A DNA stretch of 64,000 bases. Source: Litorivita sp050633545. Lineage in GTDB: Bacteria; Pseudomonadota; Alphaproteobacteria; Rhodobacterales; Rhodobacteraceae. A model generated the notes under the pieces. It did no database searches. It was not told the origin of the DNA and saw only the letters and a program-made list of their open reading frames with translations. A program made the position numbers and the translations under genes. Each line of letters opens with the position of its first letter. The stretch's first letter is position 1. The stretch covers positions 248,001 to 312,000 of the forward strand of contig JBOEGS010000001.1 in the NCBI GenBank assembly GCA_050633545.1. Direction: 5' to 3'. Of the stretch, positions 14,872-22,822 are shown in pieces.

Positions 14872-16053
14872 TCACGAAACCTTGGAGGGGTCGAAAATCT
14901 GGCCGTCAAAAAACGCATCGGGTCCGAGAATCATCTCTCCGCGGGTCGATGAAACGGCCTGCGGCGCGGCCATCGCTCCCTCGAGCTTTTCGGATGCGCC
15001 GGGCATGTCGGCGCCGATGGGAGTCAGATTCGCGCGGTAGAGATCCGCGCGGAAACAGGCTTTGGCGGTTTTGATCGCCGCAGCCGGATCAAGCCCGTGG
15101 CGGCGCGCCAATCCGTTGGCGATCCATGCCGCTTGGCTGCGCCACGGGAAATTGGTCGCGCCTTGGTGCAGGCACAAAAACTGCGGCACATGCACGCCCA
15201 GAGCGCGCGGGCGGGTGATGATCTGCCCCGCCAAGGCGCGGTCGATCACCGCAGCGGGCAGGTCAAGATGTTCGGAGCGCGCCAGCACCTCGGAGGCCAG
15301 ATGCAGATTGTCCTCTTGGCTGAGCCATTGCGAGGCACGGTAAACGGCGCGCATCAGGCGCGCGGTCAGATCGGGATTGGCTTCGGCCCATTCACGCCGC
15401 ACGCCCAGCACCTTTTCGGGCGCGAAAGACCAGATCGCAGCACCAGGCAAAATCAATTCCCCGACCTGCGCCTCAACCGCCATCGATCCCCAAGGCTCGC
15501 CCACGCAAAAGGCGTCGATCTCCCCTTCGGCCAAGGCTTCGGCCATCAAAGGCGGCGGAACGATATGCACGTCCAGCGCATGATCCGTCTGCATGCCCAG
15601 CGCGCCGAGCCAATAGTGCAAAAGCTCCACATGCATCGAAAACGGGAAAGGCACGCCGACGCGCAAAGGCGCGCCAGCCGCCGCGATCAATGCGCGGCCC
15701 GTCTCGTCCGGCGTGGTAAAGCGCCCGCTCCACCCCGCGCCGCGCATCCGTTCGGCCAATTCGGTCGAGACGCCAATCGCATTGCCATTGACCGACAGGA
15801 CCATCAAGGCATCCACCTGCGCGGGCAAACCGCCCAGCCCGAGCGACATGGCAATCGGCAAGGGCGAAAGGATATGGGCCGCATCAAGGTGCCCCAAGGC
15901 CAGAAGATCGCGCAAGGCCGACCAAGAGGGTTGGCGCAAGAGCTGCAGGTTCAGGCCCTCTTCGGCGGCGAAATTCATCTCGCGCGCCAAGATCAGCGGC
16001 GCACTGTCGACCAAAGGCACATACCCGCAATTGAGCGTGCTGAGCTTCTTCAT
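14872..16053 (-). CDS. nasS: Nitrate/nitrite sensor, NasT inhibitor
   Basis: 393 residues, homologous to the NrtA binding fold but without a signal peptide: it begins MKKLSTLNCGYVPLVDSAP, so it stays in the cytoplasm. It keeps ligand-pocket features shared with NrtA (VNGNAIGVS and CVGEPWGSMAV). In known NasS-NasT systems NasS binds NasT without nitrate and lets it go when nitrate or nitrite binds. ATG 16053 overlaps the nasT stop as ATGA, giving coupled, near-equal synthesis. It lies directly upstream of the leader and nrtA, the expected target. Confidence 0.9.
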   Translation of the reverse strand: MKKLSTLNCGYVPLVDSAPLILAREMNFAAEEGLNLQLLRQPSWSALRDLLALGHLDAAHILSPLPIAMSLGLGGLPAQVDALMVLSVNGNAIGVSTELAERMRGAGWSGRFTTPDETGRALIAAAGAPLRVGVPFPFSMHVELLHYWLGALGMQTDHALDVHIVPPPLMAEALAEGEIDAFCVGEPWGSMAVEAQVGELILPGAAIWSFAPEKVLGVRREWAEANPDLTARLMRAVYRASQWLSQEDNLHLASEVLARSEHLDLPAAVIDRALAGQIITRPRALGVHVPQFLCLHQGATNFPWRSQAAWIANGLARRHGLDPAAAIKTAKACFRADLYRANLTPIGADMPGASEKLEGAMAAPQAVSSTRGEMILGPDAFFDGQIFDPSKVS

Positions 16054-16634
16054 TGCAAAAGCTCCGTCGCGGTGATCAGCGCCTGCGCCACATCAATCAA
16101 TTTGCGGTTCTGATCCATCGCCGCCTTACGCAGCAATGAATAGGCCTCGTCCTCGCCAATGCCTTTGGCCTGCATCAACAGGCCCTTGGCACGATCGATG
16201 GTTTTGCGCTCCGTCAGCGCCAGTTTCGCAGCATCAAGCTCGGAGCGCATTTGCGAAATCATCCGAAAGCGCGCGATTGCAGTTTCGAGCACCGGTTTGA
16301 TCCGGTCCTTTTTCAACCCGTCGACCACATAGGCCGACAGCCCCGCCTTGATCGCCGCGCTGGTCATCCCGTCGTCGGAGCGGTCAACAAACATCGCAAC
16401 CGGCCGCGTGCTGGCCCCCGAGGCCGCCGAAAGGTTTTCAAGCAAGTCGCGCGACGGGTTGGCCAGATCGATCAAGACCAGATCAGGGTCGATCTCGGTC
16501 AGGCGGCGTGCAAGGGCGCGGGTTTCGCTCAGGACGACAACATCGGTCCAACCGCCCTCGGCCAATCCTTGAAGGATTTCCGCTGCGCGCCCCGCATCCG
16601 CTTCGACCACAGCAATTTTCAAATCATCACTCAT
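16050..16634 (-). CDS. nasT: ANTAR-domain transcription antiterminator
   Basis: 194 residues. The first ~120 form a receiver-like domain (LKIAVVEADAGRAAEIL, DPDLVLIDLANP, then ...AYVVDGL). The C-terminal part is an ANTAR three-helix RNA-binding domain (ERKTIDRAKGLLMQ and GIGEDEAYSLLRKAA). NasT binds a hairpin in nascent nitrate-operon mRNA and prevents termination; NasS blocks it. ATG 16634 was chosen over the open frame start 42 bases upstream because the receiver domain begins there. It is the first gene of the cluster. A weak sigma-54-like sequence (16655-16670) lies just upstream. Confidence 0.9.
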   Translation of the reverse strand: MSDDLKIAVVEADAGRAAEILQGLAEGGWTDVVVLSETRALARRLTEIDPDLVLIDLANPSRDLLENLSAASGASTRPVAMFVDRSDDGMTSAAIKAGLSAYVVDGLKKDRIKPVLETAIARFRMISQMRSELDAAKLALTERKTIDRAKGLLMQAKGIGEDEAYSLLRKAAMDQNRKLIDVAQALITATELLQ

Positions 16635-16768
16635 GACCCGAGCAGTGCCGCGCGCGCAGCGCCGCGCCAAGATCATGCAGGTTTTGCAGTCGCTGCAGCG
16701 CAGCGCGGACCTGTCAATGATGAGAAAATAGGCAGTATGCCCAATTTAGTGGCGGCGCAATGAGCGCG

Positions 16769-17281
16769 CTATTTCACCGGCACCGAAACGCGAAGCTGCA
16801 CCGATTCCATTCCCGGATTGAGACTCGAAATATCGGCGTTGGAGCGGTGATCGAACACCAACCCGACGCGCACCCCGTTTTGCGCCCGATAGCCAAGCTC
16901 CAGCCCCGAGCGGAATTCCACGTCATGACCCAGATTTGGCCCGCCGCCGCGCGCATAAACACCCGGCATCAACGAAAGCGAAAGATAGGCGCGGTCATTG
17001 AAAAAATTGCTTTCATGCGTTGCGCCAATCCCGACCCAAGCATCGCCGCTTTGGGTCACCGAAACACCGACCGCCGGTTGGAACGGACCAAAGCTATGCC
17101 CGAAGGAATAGCGAAGATACGCTTCGCGATCGATGTGCTTGTCTTGGAAAATGACCTCGCCCGCCGAGAGGCTGAACGCGGCCTGCGCATCCGAGCGCGC
17201 AAGGCAACCGTCAGCGCAGTGGTTAAACCCCATATCGGCCAATCCGACCACAAGGAAGAGTGCCGCCAGCGTTCCGTCCAT
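16769..17281 (-). CDS. PagL-like lipid A 3-O-deacylase (acyloxyacyl hydrolase)
   Basis: 170 residues. A short N-terminal hydrophobic segment (TLAALFLVVGLA) serves as signal peptide; the rest alternates in a beta-barrel pattern. The PagL active-site pattern H-x-S-N-A is present (FDHRSNAD, near residues 143-150) next to GLELGYRAQNGVRVGLV. PagL removes the 3-O acyl chain of lipid A in the outer membrane. The gene stands alone, upstream of nasT with 134 bases between. It probably remodels LPS, but activity is inferred from motif only. Confidence 0.8.
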   Translation of the reverse strand: MDGTLAALFLVVGLADMGFNHCADGCLARSDAQAAFSLSAGEVIFQDKHIDREAYLRYSFGHSFGPFQPAVGVSVTQSGDAWVGIGATHESNFFNDRAYLSLSLMPGVYARGGGPNLGHDVEFRSGLELGYRAQNGVRVGLVFDHRSNADISSLNPGMESVQLRVSVPVK

Positions 17282-17495
17282 ATTGCTCTGCCCTATAGAT
17301 TTATTTTCAATATACCGAAGTGATAGGCGGTGCGGATTTTCATGTCACGCGAAATTCCCAAAGTTTCTTGCGACGGAAACCATCGCGCCCTGCGTATCAG
17401 CTCCGATAACCCCGCGCATTAGGGCAAGGCGCACCGCTGCCCGTGCGCGCCAATGCCAAGCGCCTCACAGATGAGCCGACCAAGGAGCCCTTCCC

Positions 17496-18023
17496 ATGAC
17501 CACATTGCGCCGCTACGCCACGCCCATCACGATTGGCAGTTTTTTGTTGATGGCCGTGACCGGTGTGTTGATGTTTTTCCATCTCAATTCCGGCCTCAAC
17601 AAGCTGGCCCATGAATGGACCGGGATGGTGATGATCGCGGCGGTATTCTTGCATGTGGCGCTCAATTGGCGCGCCTTTATGCTCTATTTCAAACGGCCAT
17701 TGGCTCTGGTGTTGATGGCCGGTTTTGCAGGCGCGCTATCACTGTCGTTCTTCAACTTGGGCGCAAAGCAGGGCGGCGGGCGGCCCGATCTGGCGGCTGT
17801 TCGGCTGCTGGCGCAGGCGCCGGTAGAGGTCTTGGCCCCTGTCTTTGGCACCGACACGAACGGGTTGATCAAGGCACTTGAAGCGCGCGGATACGGCGCA
17901 TTCGCCGGACAATCGGTCGCCGACATCTTGGGCTCCGAGCTGCGACCACAGGCCGAATTGATTTCGCAGTTGAGCACCGACTTCGGCGCAGCCGCCACTA
18001 GGGGCAATCGCACCGGACGTTGA
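17496..18023 (+). CDS. DUF4405 membrane protein (cytochrome b-like)
   Basis: 175 residues. Three hydrophobic helices (about 10-28, 40-57, 66-88) form a DUF4405 domain. Histidines 29, 39 and 53 lie at helix ends where related b-type cytochromes bind heme, so a heme-binding electron-transfer role is possible. The C-terminal ~85 residues are soluble and probably periplasmic or cytoplasmic; they resemble nothing I recognise (QSVADILGSELRPQAELIS). AAGGAG stands 8 bases before the ATG. It is a single gene, convergent with the DUF6455 set. Confidence 0.7.
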   Translation: MTTLRRYATPITIGSFLLMAVTGVLMFFHLNSGLNKLAHEWTGMVMIAAVFLHVALNWRAFMLYFKRPLALVLMAGFAGALSLSFFNLGAKQGGGRPDLAAVRLLAQAPVEVLAPVFGTDTNGLIKALEARGYGAFAGQSVADILGSELRPQAELISQLSTDFGAAATRGNRTGR

Positions 18024-18170
18024 GGCCCCGGCGTGCCGCGTCAAGACGCAGCACGAGCGCGCCGGAAACCTTACGCGAGGCGATGGCCCTCCTCATCGCC
18101 CCGCTGACCTGCCGGTCGCCTCCCCTCCTGAGGAGCTATTGCGGCGCAGGTATCCTTAAGCTGCGGGTGG

Positions 18171-18419
18171 CTATTTCAACCCGTCGAACATCGCCTTGTT
18201 GCGGCAATAATCGGGGGCGGTGTCGGCATGGGCATGTGCGTTTTGCCATTCCGCGCAGGCCTGCGTATCGGTGCAGGCGCTACAACGCAGAACTGCGCCG
18301 CGATAGTTGCGAGCCAATTCCATTGCAGCGGCGGCATCGTCATGCGGCACGGCCCACACGCGCTCGGCCATTGCGGCAACGCGCTCGCTTGCGACGCTGA
18401 GTTTGGTGAATACCGTCAT
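18171..18419 (-). CDS. DUF6455 four-cysteine protein, copy 3
   Basis: 82 residues. Conserved cysteines are C46, C49, C55 and C72 in the pattern C-x2-C-x5-C-x16-C, followed by R-N. The first cysteines sit in CSACTDTQACAEW. This matches the two upstream paralogs. ATG 18419 was chosen; a TTG at 18425 is in frame. AAGGA lies upstream. It is the third gene of a tightly packed operon headed by an FNR box, so low oxygen probably induces it. Four cysteines suggest zinc or an iron-sulfur cluster; no function is known to me. Confidence 0.72.
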   Translation of the reverse strand: MTVFTKLSVASERVAAMAERVWAVPHDDAAAAMELARNYRGAVLRCSACTDTQACAEWQNAHAHADTAPDYCRNKAMFDGLK

Positions 18420-18421
18420 GC

Positions 18422-18718
18422 TCAAAAATCCTTTGTGGCGCGGGATCGGCCCGCTTTGAGTTGGTTGTAAATTTCGCGGTTCGGGCAGAACTGTGGGGCC
18501 TCTTGTGCATCCTCGGCCTGCGCACCAAGCCAGCTTTCACAGGCGCTCACTTGCAGGCATTGGCGGCAACGATTGACCATATCGCAATAGCCCTCGGCGG
18601 CCATTTCGCCCTCCAAAACCGCCTCGCCCAAAGATAGGTTCATTGCCCGCCCGACAGAGCGGGTCAGCCAAAAATGCCGGTTAGGATCACCTAGTCGCGC
18701 GATGGTAGGAACGGTCAT
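18422..18718 (-). CDS. DUF6455 four-cysteine protein, copy 2
   Basis: 98 residues. C51, C54, C60 and C78 form C-x2-C-x5-C-x17-C, in CRQCLQVSACESW and FCPNREIY. An N-terminal segment H-F-W-L-T-R-S-V-G-R-A-M resembles the HYWLVQRMAAAIG of copy 1, so copies 1 and 2 are closer to each other than to copy 3. Its ATG overlaps the stop of copy 1 as ATGA, and its own stop lies 3 bases before the ATG of copy 3. Role unknown; probably cytoplasmic (no signal peptide or membrane helix). Confidence 0.75.
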   Translation of the reverse strand: MTVPTIARLGDPNRHFWLTRSVGRAMNLSLGEAVLEGEMAAEGYCDMVNRCRQCLQVSACESWLGAQAEDAQEAPQFCPNREIYNQLKAGRSRATKDF

Positions 18719-19047
18719 GCTCGGTCCTCCTTAGGTTGCTGCTTGACGCTGCGATGCGCCGCGGCGTCCTGCGCGGCTTGCAATGCAGTAAAGGTTGCGC
18801 GGTTCATGCAAGGCGCGGGCGCGGCGCGGCCCTCGCCCTCCTGCGCAAGCCATTTCTCACAGCCCTCGACCCAATCGCAATTGCGGCACGCTTCGACCGT
18901 CTGCGCCCAATCATCGCTCGCAACGTCCCCGCTTTCAAAAGCCGCGTTCAAATCGACGCCGATGGCGGCGGCCATACGTTGCACCAACCAATAATGGCGT
19001 TTGCGCGATCCAAGCGGGCTTGGGGGGCTGCTATGGGATGGGGTCAT
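18715..19047 (-). CDS. DUF6455 four-cysteine protein, copy 1
   Basis: 110 residues, first gene of the three-gene set. C54, C57, C63 and C80 form C-x2-C-x5-C-x16-C, seen as CRNCDWVEGCEKW and PCMNRATF. A charged C-terminal tail (about residues 92-110) is unique to this copy. The start is 74 bases from a perfect FNR box with promoter spacing that fits activation. No catalytic motif is visible. Metal or iron-sulfur binding is an inference from the cysteines. Confidence 0.75.
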   Translation of the reverse strand: MTPSHSSPPSPLGSRKRHYWLVQRMAAAIGVDLNAAFESGDVASDDWAQTVEACRNCDWVEGCEKWLAQEGEGRAAPAPCMNRATFTALQAAQDAAAHRSVKQQPKEDRA

Positions 19048-19120
19048 CTAAAACTCCGAAAAAAGCGAAACCTGTTGCTCTGGGCATGACATCACCTAGC
19101 GCGCCTTGGGTTTTCACACC

Positions 19121-19134
19121 TTGATCCGGATCAA
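19121..19134. promoter_or_regulatory. FNR/FnrL binding site upstream of the DUF6455 operon
   Basis: TTGATCCGGATCAA is a perfect palindrome matching the FNR consensus TTGAT-N4-ATCAA. On the minus strand a -10-like TAGGTG (19098-19093) follows; the inferred start near 19087 puts the box centre at about -41, the class II activator position. Crp/FNR proteins of Rhodobacterales (FnrL) activate such promoters under low oxygen. Confidence 0.85.
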
Positions 19135-19331
19135 GCGCGCGATGGCGCGCAGCGTGGCGGCGCATATCTGCGGCAATGGTCAGGTATTCCGGACTACCCC
19201 CCGCACGGGCCCGCAGGGTAGAGTTTTCCTATACGACGCAGCGCGATTATTTTTGGCCCTGCACCTTCGTTATTTTTCACGACCAAGACATTACAAGACA
19301 CTGAATTTCAACAATATAAAGACCGCTCGAA

Positions 19332-19643
19332 ATGACCTATTTCCCCTTCGACCTTACCGCGACAGAACTGCTCGGCATCTTGGGATTTTGCACCTATGTA
19401 TCCAATTACACGATGCTGACTTTGCGGGTGATTTCGGCAGATTGTTTGCCGTATTTCTTCATCAATCTTTGTGCAGCAGGTCTGGTTTTGATCGGCCTCA
19501 GCGGCAGTTTCAACCTCGCATCGGCGCTGATTCAGGGGTTCTGGATCGTAATTTCCCTCATTGGAATCGCCGTGCGTTTGCGCAGGCGGCGCGGGTTTCG
19601 CGATGCCAATCGTGCGGTATTGCCACTGCGCACAGCGGCCTGA
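19332..19643 (+). CDS. CBU_0592-like small membrane protein
   Basis: 103 residues with three predicted membrane helices (about 13-30, 38-57 and 63-82) and a basic arginine-rich C-terminus (RLRRRRGFRD). The segment FNLASALIQGFWIVISLIG is characteristic of this small family. Function is unknown. It is divergent from the DUF6455 operon and could also be influenced by the FNR box about 200 bases upstream, though the spacing fits the other side better. Confidence 0.7.
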   Translation: MTYFPFDLTATELLGILGFCTYVSNYTMLTLRVISADCLPYFFINLCAAGLVLIGLSGSFNLASALIQGFWIVISLIGIAVRLRRRRGFRDANRAVLPLRTAA

Positions 19644-19670
19644 GCCCTCCGCGACCCTCGCCAAAAATGC

Positions 19671-19703
19671 AAAACGCCCCGCCATGGTTTGGCGGGGCGT
19701 TTT
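19671..19703. terminator. Bidirectional terminator
   Basis: AAAACGCCCCGCC and GGCGGGGCGTTTT form a 13-base inverted repeat with A/T runs on both sides, between the convergent small membrane protein and the M48 protease genes. Confidence 0.85.
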
Positions 19704-19724
19704 CATCTGTGCACAAGGCGCAGA

Positions 19725-20432
19725 TCAAAGCTTTGCCGCCTCGCGGCGCACGGTTTCGATGCGCGCGGCGTTGGGCGGATGGGTGCCAAGAAAGCGGTTG
19801 CCCGGATCGGGGATGCGGGTAAAAAATGCCGCGCCGCGCACGGGGTCATAGCCTGCGCGCGCCGTGATCCGCGTGCCAAGCGCGTCGGCCTCAAGCTCGA
19901 AATCCTTGGAGTAGCTGCGCGCGCCGACCGTGGCGCCGATATCTTGCGCCGCCCGAACGCCGGTTTCGCCCGCGCCGGTCAAGGCGGCAAGCCCCGCAAA
20001 AATCAGCGCACCAGCGGCGGCATTGGCCTGTGTGCGGGCGATATGGCCGTTGATGTGATGCGCCGCCTCATGCCCCATGACAAAGGCCAACTCGTCGGTG
20101 TTTTGCGCCATACGGATCAACCCGAGATTAAAGGCGATCACCGGACGGCCGTTTTTGTCCAATGTTTGAAAGGCGTTGGGCGGCTGGTTCGGGCGATCGT
20201 CAATGACGATCAGGAAATCGCAATTGGAGCGCGGAGCGCGGCGGCGGCATTCGGCCTCGGCGACGGGCTCTACGGTTTCAACCACCCGCACGAATTGGCG
20301 TGAGGCCTGCGAGGGATTGATCTGTGCGGCGCTGCTGGCGGCTGGGGCGCTACTCGTTTGCGGGCGCGGGGTCTCTGTCGGTGCGACACAGGCAGCCAGG
20401 AATGGCAGGGCAAGCAGGGAAAAGACGCGCAT
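19725..20432 (-). CDS. Lipoprotein M48-family metalloprotease (LoiP/BepA-like)
   Basis: 235 residues. The signal ends in a lipobox (LPFLAAC, Cys15), so the protein is lipidated and probably in the periplasm attached to a membrane. The zinc motif HEAAHHINGH is followed by the third-ligand segment ELEADALG, both intact. The N-terminal third before the catalytic domain is low-complexity (Ala/Ser/Pro). Relatives degrade misassembled outer-membrane proteins or assist their assembly. Single gene with its own terminator. Confidence 0.88.
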   Translation of the reverse strand: MRVFSLLALPFLAACVAPTETPRPQTSSAPAASSAAQINPSQASRQFVRVVETVEPVAEAECRRRAPRSNCDFLIVIDDRPNQPPNAFQTLDKNGRPVIAFNLGLIRMAQNTDELAFVMGHEAAHHINGHIARTQANAAAGALIFAGLAALTGAGETGVRAAQDIGATVGARSYSKDFELEADALGTRITARAGYDPVRGAAFFTRIPDPGNRFLGTHPPNAARIETVRREAAKL

Positions 20433-20644
20433 CGGTCACCTCATAAACGGACGGTAATCTTTATTTAGCAGGTCTGGCGCCGCGTTCCAGCCTTTGCGCG
20501 CTTTGCCGCGCTCACATCTGCGCGTGCCGCGAAGCGCGGGCGCGGTCTGCCTGCCCGATCCTGCGCGGCGGCGCCCCCTGCCCTCGGCGGCGCCCGCCGA
20601 TCCGCTCTCTTGCCAAGCTTCACGTCAAGCGCCATCATGGGATC

Positions 20645-20887
20645 ATGTTTACCATCGAGCACGAGTTCGACGCCACGGTGATCACCTTGGTGGACGACGG
20701 CCCCGCCCCATTGAAAGAAGACGTTACGGTCAACGCTTTCTCCGAATGCGTGACGGTCGAACAATATGACCCGCGCACGGATCGAGTGATGATGGTCACG
20801 CTGTCGATGGCGCAGCTGCGCGATCTGGGCGCGGCCTTGGACCTGCCCGAGGGGGCTTATTTGCTCAATGAAAGCGACGCGCCTTAA
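20645..20887 (+). CDS. Conserved hypothetical protein, 80 residues
   Basis: 80 residues, acidic, with beta-strand-like segments (FTIEHEFDATVITLVDD, then RVMMVTLSMAQLRDLGAAL). No motif, signal peptide or membrane helix. Codon use and GC match neighbours. I recall similar short proteins in roseobacters without assigned function. It is convergent with the DUF167 gene 12 bases away. The 212 bases before it are GC-rich and show no clear promoter. Confidence 0.6.
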   Translation: MFTIEHEFDATVITLVDDGPAPLKEDVTVNAFSECVTVEQYDPRTDRVMMVTLSMAQLRDLGAALDLPEGAYLLNESDAP

Positions 20888-20899
20888 CCGCGCCGCAGG

Positions 20900-21157
20900 T
20901 CACTGAAGTTCAAACAGCTTGTCGCGCGATGTCTCGCCGCGTTTGAGCGTGAGGCGCGATTTGGCCACGCCCAGCGCTTTGGCAAGCAGCTTTTGCACCT
21001 GCGCATTGGCTTTTCCGCCCTCTGGCACCACCGTGACGTAGATGCGGATCATGCCCTCTTCGACCGAGATCCGGTTGCGCGCGGCTTTGGGCGTGACGCG
21101 CACGGCGATCTGTGCGCCGGATATGGCCAGATGGGCGAGCATGGGGGATCGGGGCAT
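20900..21157 (-). CDS. DUF167 (YggU) family protein
   Basis: 85 residues, a full-length YggU-like domain: IAVRVTPKAARNRI, then GKANAQVQKLLAKALGV and LKRGETSRDKLFEL. These are the family's best conserved segments. The fold is a small alpha/beta domain of unknown function that is widespread in bacteria. Here it is a single gene with no operon partner. Confidence 0.85.
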   Translation of the reverse strand: MPRSPMLAHLAISGAQIAVRVTPKAARNRISVEEGMIRIYVTVVPEGGKANAQVQKLLAKALGVAKSRLTLKRGETSRDKLFELQ

Positions 21158-21356
21158 CGCGCGTCTTTCATTGCTTTAGGCCAACACCCTAGCGCCCCCC
21201 GCGCGCGCGCGCCAGACCGCCCGCATCTGTCCCGCGCCGCCGCGACTTGACCTTCTCCCGCCAAGCCCCGACATATACGCACAAAGCCAAAGGCCGTGAG
21301 GCCAGCGCCAGAATTTCAAATCCCAAAGGGCCCAAGTCGCCCCGCAAAGGACCCTC

Positions 21357-21935
21357 ATGCCCGACAAGAACCAAGCCGCCCTCGATTTTCTCCTTACGCG
21401 CCGCTCGCGCCCTCAAAAGACCCTTGGCCTGCCCGTGCCGGACCGCGCCGAGTTGGAGCTTGTGCTGACCGCCGCGGCGCGCACGCCCGATCACGGCAAA
21501 TTGGAGCCGTGGCGGTTTATCGTTTTGGAAAAACCTGCGTTGACGCGTCTGGCGGCGCTTGCTCAGGTGCGCGGCGCGGCCTTGGGGCTTGAGGTCGAGC
21601 AGATCAACAAAGGGTCTGCGCAATTCGCCACTGGCAATCTGGCCGTCGTGGTGGTCGAAGTGCAAAAACCCTCGCCCAAAGTCCCCGCGATCGAGCAAAC
21701 CTATAGCGCGGGCGCGGTCTGCCTTGCGCTGCTCAACGCGGGCTTGGCGGCGGGATGGGGGGCAAACTGGCTCTCGGGCTGGCCGAGCCATGATCGCGAG
21801 TTTGTCCAAGGCGGGCTTGGCCTTCAGGCCCATGAGCGGGTCGCGGGTATCATCCATCTTGGCCGCGAAGGCAGCGTTCCGCCCGAACGCCCGCGCCCTG
21901 TTATGGATGCAATCACCACATGGATGGACGCATGA
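21357..21935 (+). CDS. Nitroreductase family protein (YdjA-like)
   Basis: 192 residues. The N-terminal RRS and the AARTPDHGKLEPWRFIVL segment mark FMN-binding nitroreductases of the short YdjA type; GLAAGWGANWLSGW and the C-terminal IIHLG complete the fold. Such enzymes use NAD(P)H to reduce nitro or quinone compounds; the natural substrate is unknown. Its TGA overlaps the next ATG (ATGA), so it is coupled to the EI24 membrane protein. Confidence 0.88.
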   Translation: MPDKNQAALDFLLTRRSRPQKTLGLPVPDRAELELVLTAAARTPDHGKLEPWRFIVLEKPALTRLAALAQVRGAALGLEVEQINKGSAQFATGNLAVVVVEVQKPSPKVPAIEQTYSAGAVCLALLNAGLAAGWGANWLSGWPSHDREFVQGGLGLQAHERVAGIIHLGREGSVPPERPRPVMDAITTWMDA

Positions 21936-22627
21936 TTTTCACCGCGTTTTTCCGCGCCTTGGGGCAAATCGACGATCCGCGGTTTCGCAAGGTGCTTTTT
22001 CTCGGTCTTGGCCTGACGATTGCCCTCTTGGTCGCGGCCTGCGCGGCGGTCTTTGCCTTGGTCACATGGGCCACGGGCGACACGCTCACGCTGCCCTTGG
22101 TGGGCGAGGTCACATGGGTCGGGGATTTTCTGGGCATCGGTAGCATCGTGATGATGCTGGTCTTGTCGATCTTCTTGATGGTGCCGGTGGCCTCCGCCAT
22201 CACTTCCTTGTTCCTTGACGAGGTGGCCGATGCGGTCGAAGCGCGCCATTACGCCGATCTGCCCCCTGCGCCGCGCACCCCGTTTTTCGACGCATTGCGC
22301 GACTCGATCAACTATCTGGGCGTGATTTTGGCGGCCAATGCTGTGGCGGTTGTGCTCTATCTGATTTTCAACATCGCGGGGATATTCATCTTTTGGGGGC
22401 TGAACGGCTATCTCTTGGGGCGCGAGTATTTCCAGCTTTCGGCGATGCGCCGGATCGGGCCGCAAGGCGCGAGGGCGCTGCGCAAGAAAAACTGGCTGAC
22501 GATTTGGGCAGCGGGAGTTTTGATGGCGATCCCCTTGACCGTGCCTTTGGTCAATCTGCTCATCCCGATCCTCGGCGCGGCCACCTTCACCCATATTTTC
22601 CATGCTCTGAACCGTCAGGGCGGCTAA
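21932..22627 (+). CDS. EI24/CysZ-like membrane protein
   Basis: 231 residues with about four to five hydrophobic segments (22-46, 65-92, 127-150, 198-220). The EI24 domain family includes CysZ, a sulfate permease of enterobacteria, but most members are uncharacterised; NGYLLGREYF is a family hallmark. ATG 21932 overlaps the nitroreductase stop; an ATG four codons upstream is less likely. A transport role is inference. Confidence 0.75.
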   Translation: MIFTAFFRALGQIDDPRFRKVLFLGLGLTIALLVAACAAVFALVTWATGDTLTLPLVGEVTWVGDFLGIGSIVMMLVLSIFLMVPVASAITSLFLDEVADAVEARHYADLPPAPRTPFFDALRDSINYLGVILAANAVAVVLYLIFNIAGIFIFWGLNGYLLGREYFQLSAMRRIGPQGARALRKKNWLTIWAAGVLMAIPLTVPLVNLLIPILGAATFTHIFHALNRQGG

Positions 22628-22684
22628 ACGCTCTGGCGCGCAGGGCCGGTGATGCGCCGCTCAAATGGCGCGGCGCAGATATGG

Positions 22685-22699
22685 TTAACAATTCCTTAA
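22685..22699. promoter_or_regulatory. CtrA-type box TTAA-N7-TTAA
   Basis: TTAA-CAATTCC-TTAA matches the full CtrA site. It lies 124 bases upstream of the VPLPA-CTERM protein gene in the gap after the EI24 gene. CtrA is the cell-cycle/motility response regulator of alphaproteobacteria. Such AT-rich motifs occur by chance at moderate rates. Confidence 0.45.
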
Positions 22700-22822
22700 T
22701 AGCGCCCCCGTTTTGCCCGATTTCAACAGTAAACTGACCAATGCACGCCTCTTCTGCCGGAGGCGATATGTGTTTTGGCCCTGTTGCCATGTCCGAACCG
22801 CTCTGTCGAAAGGAGCCTACCC

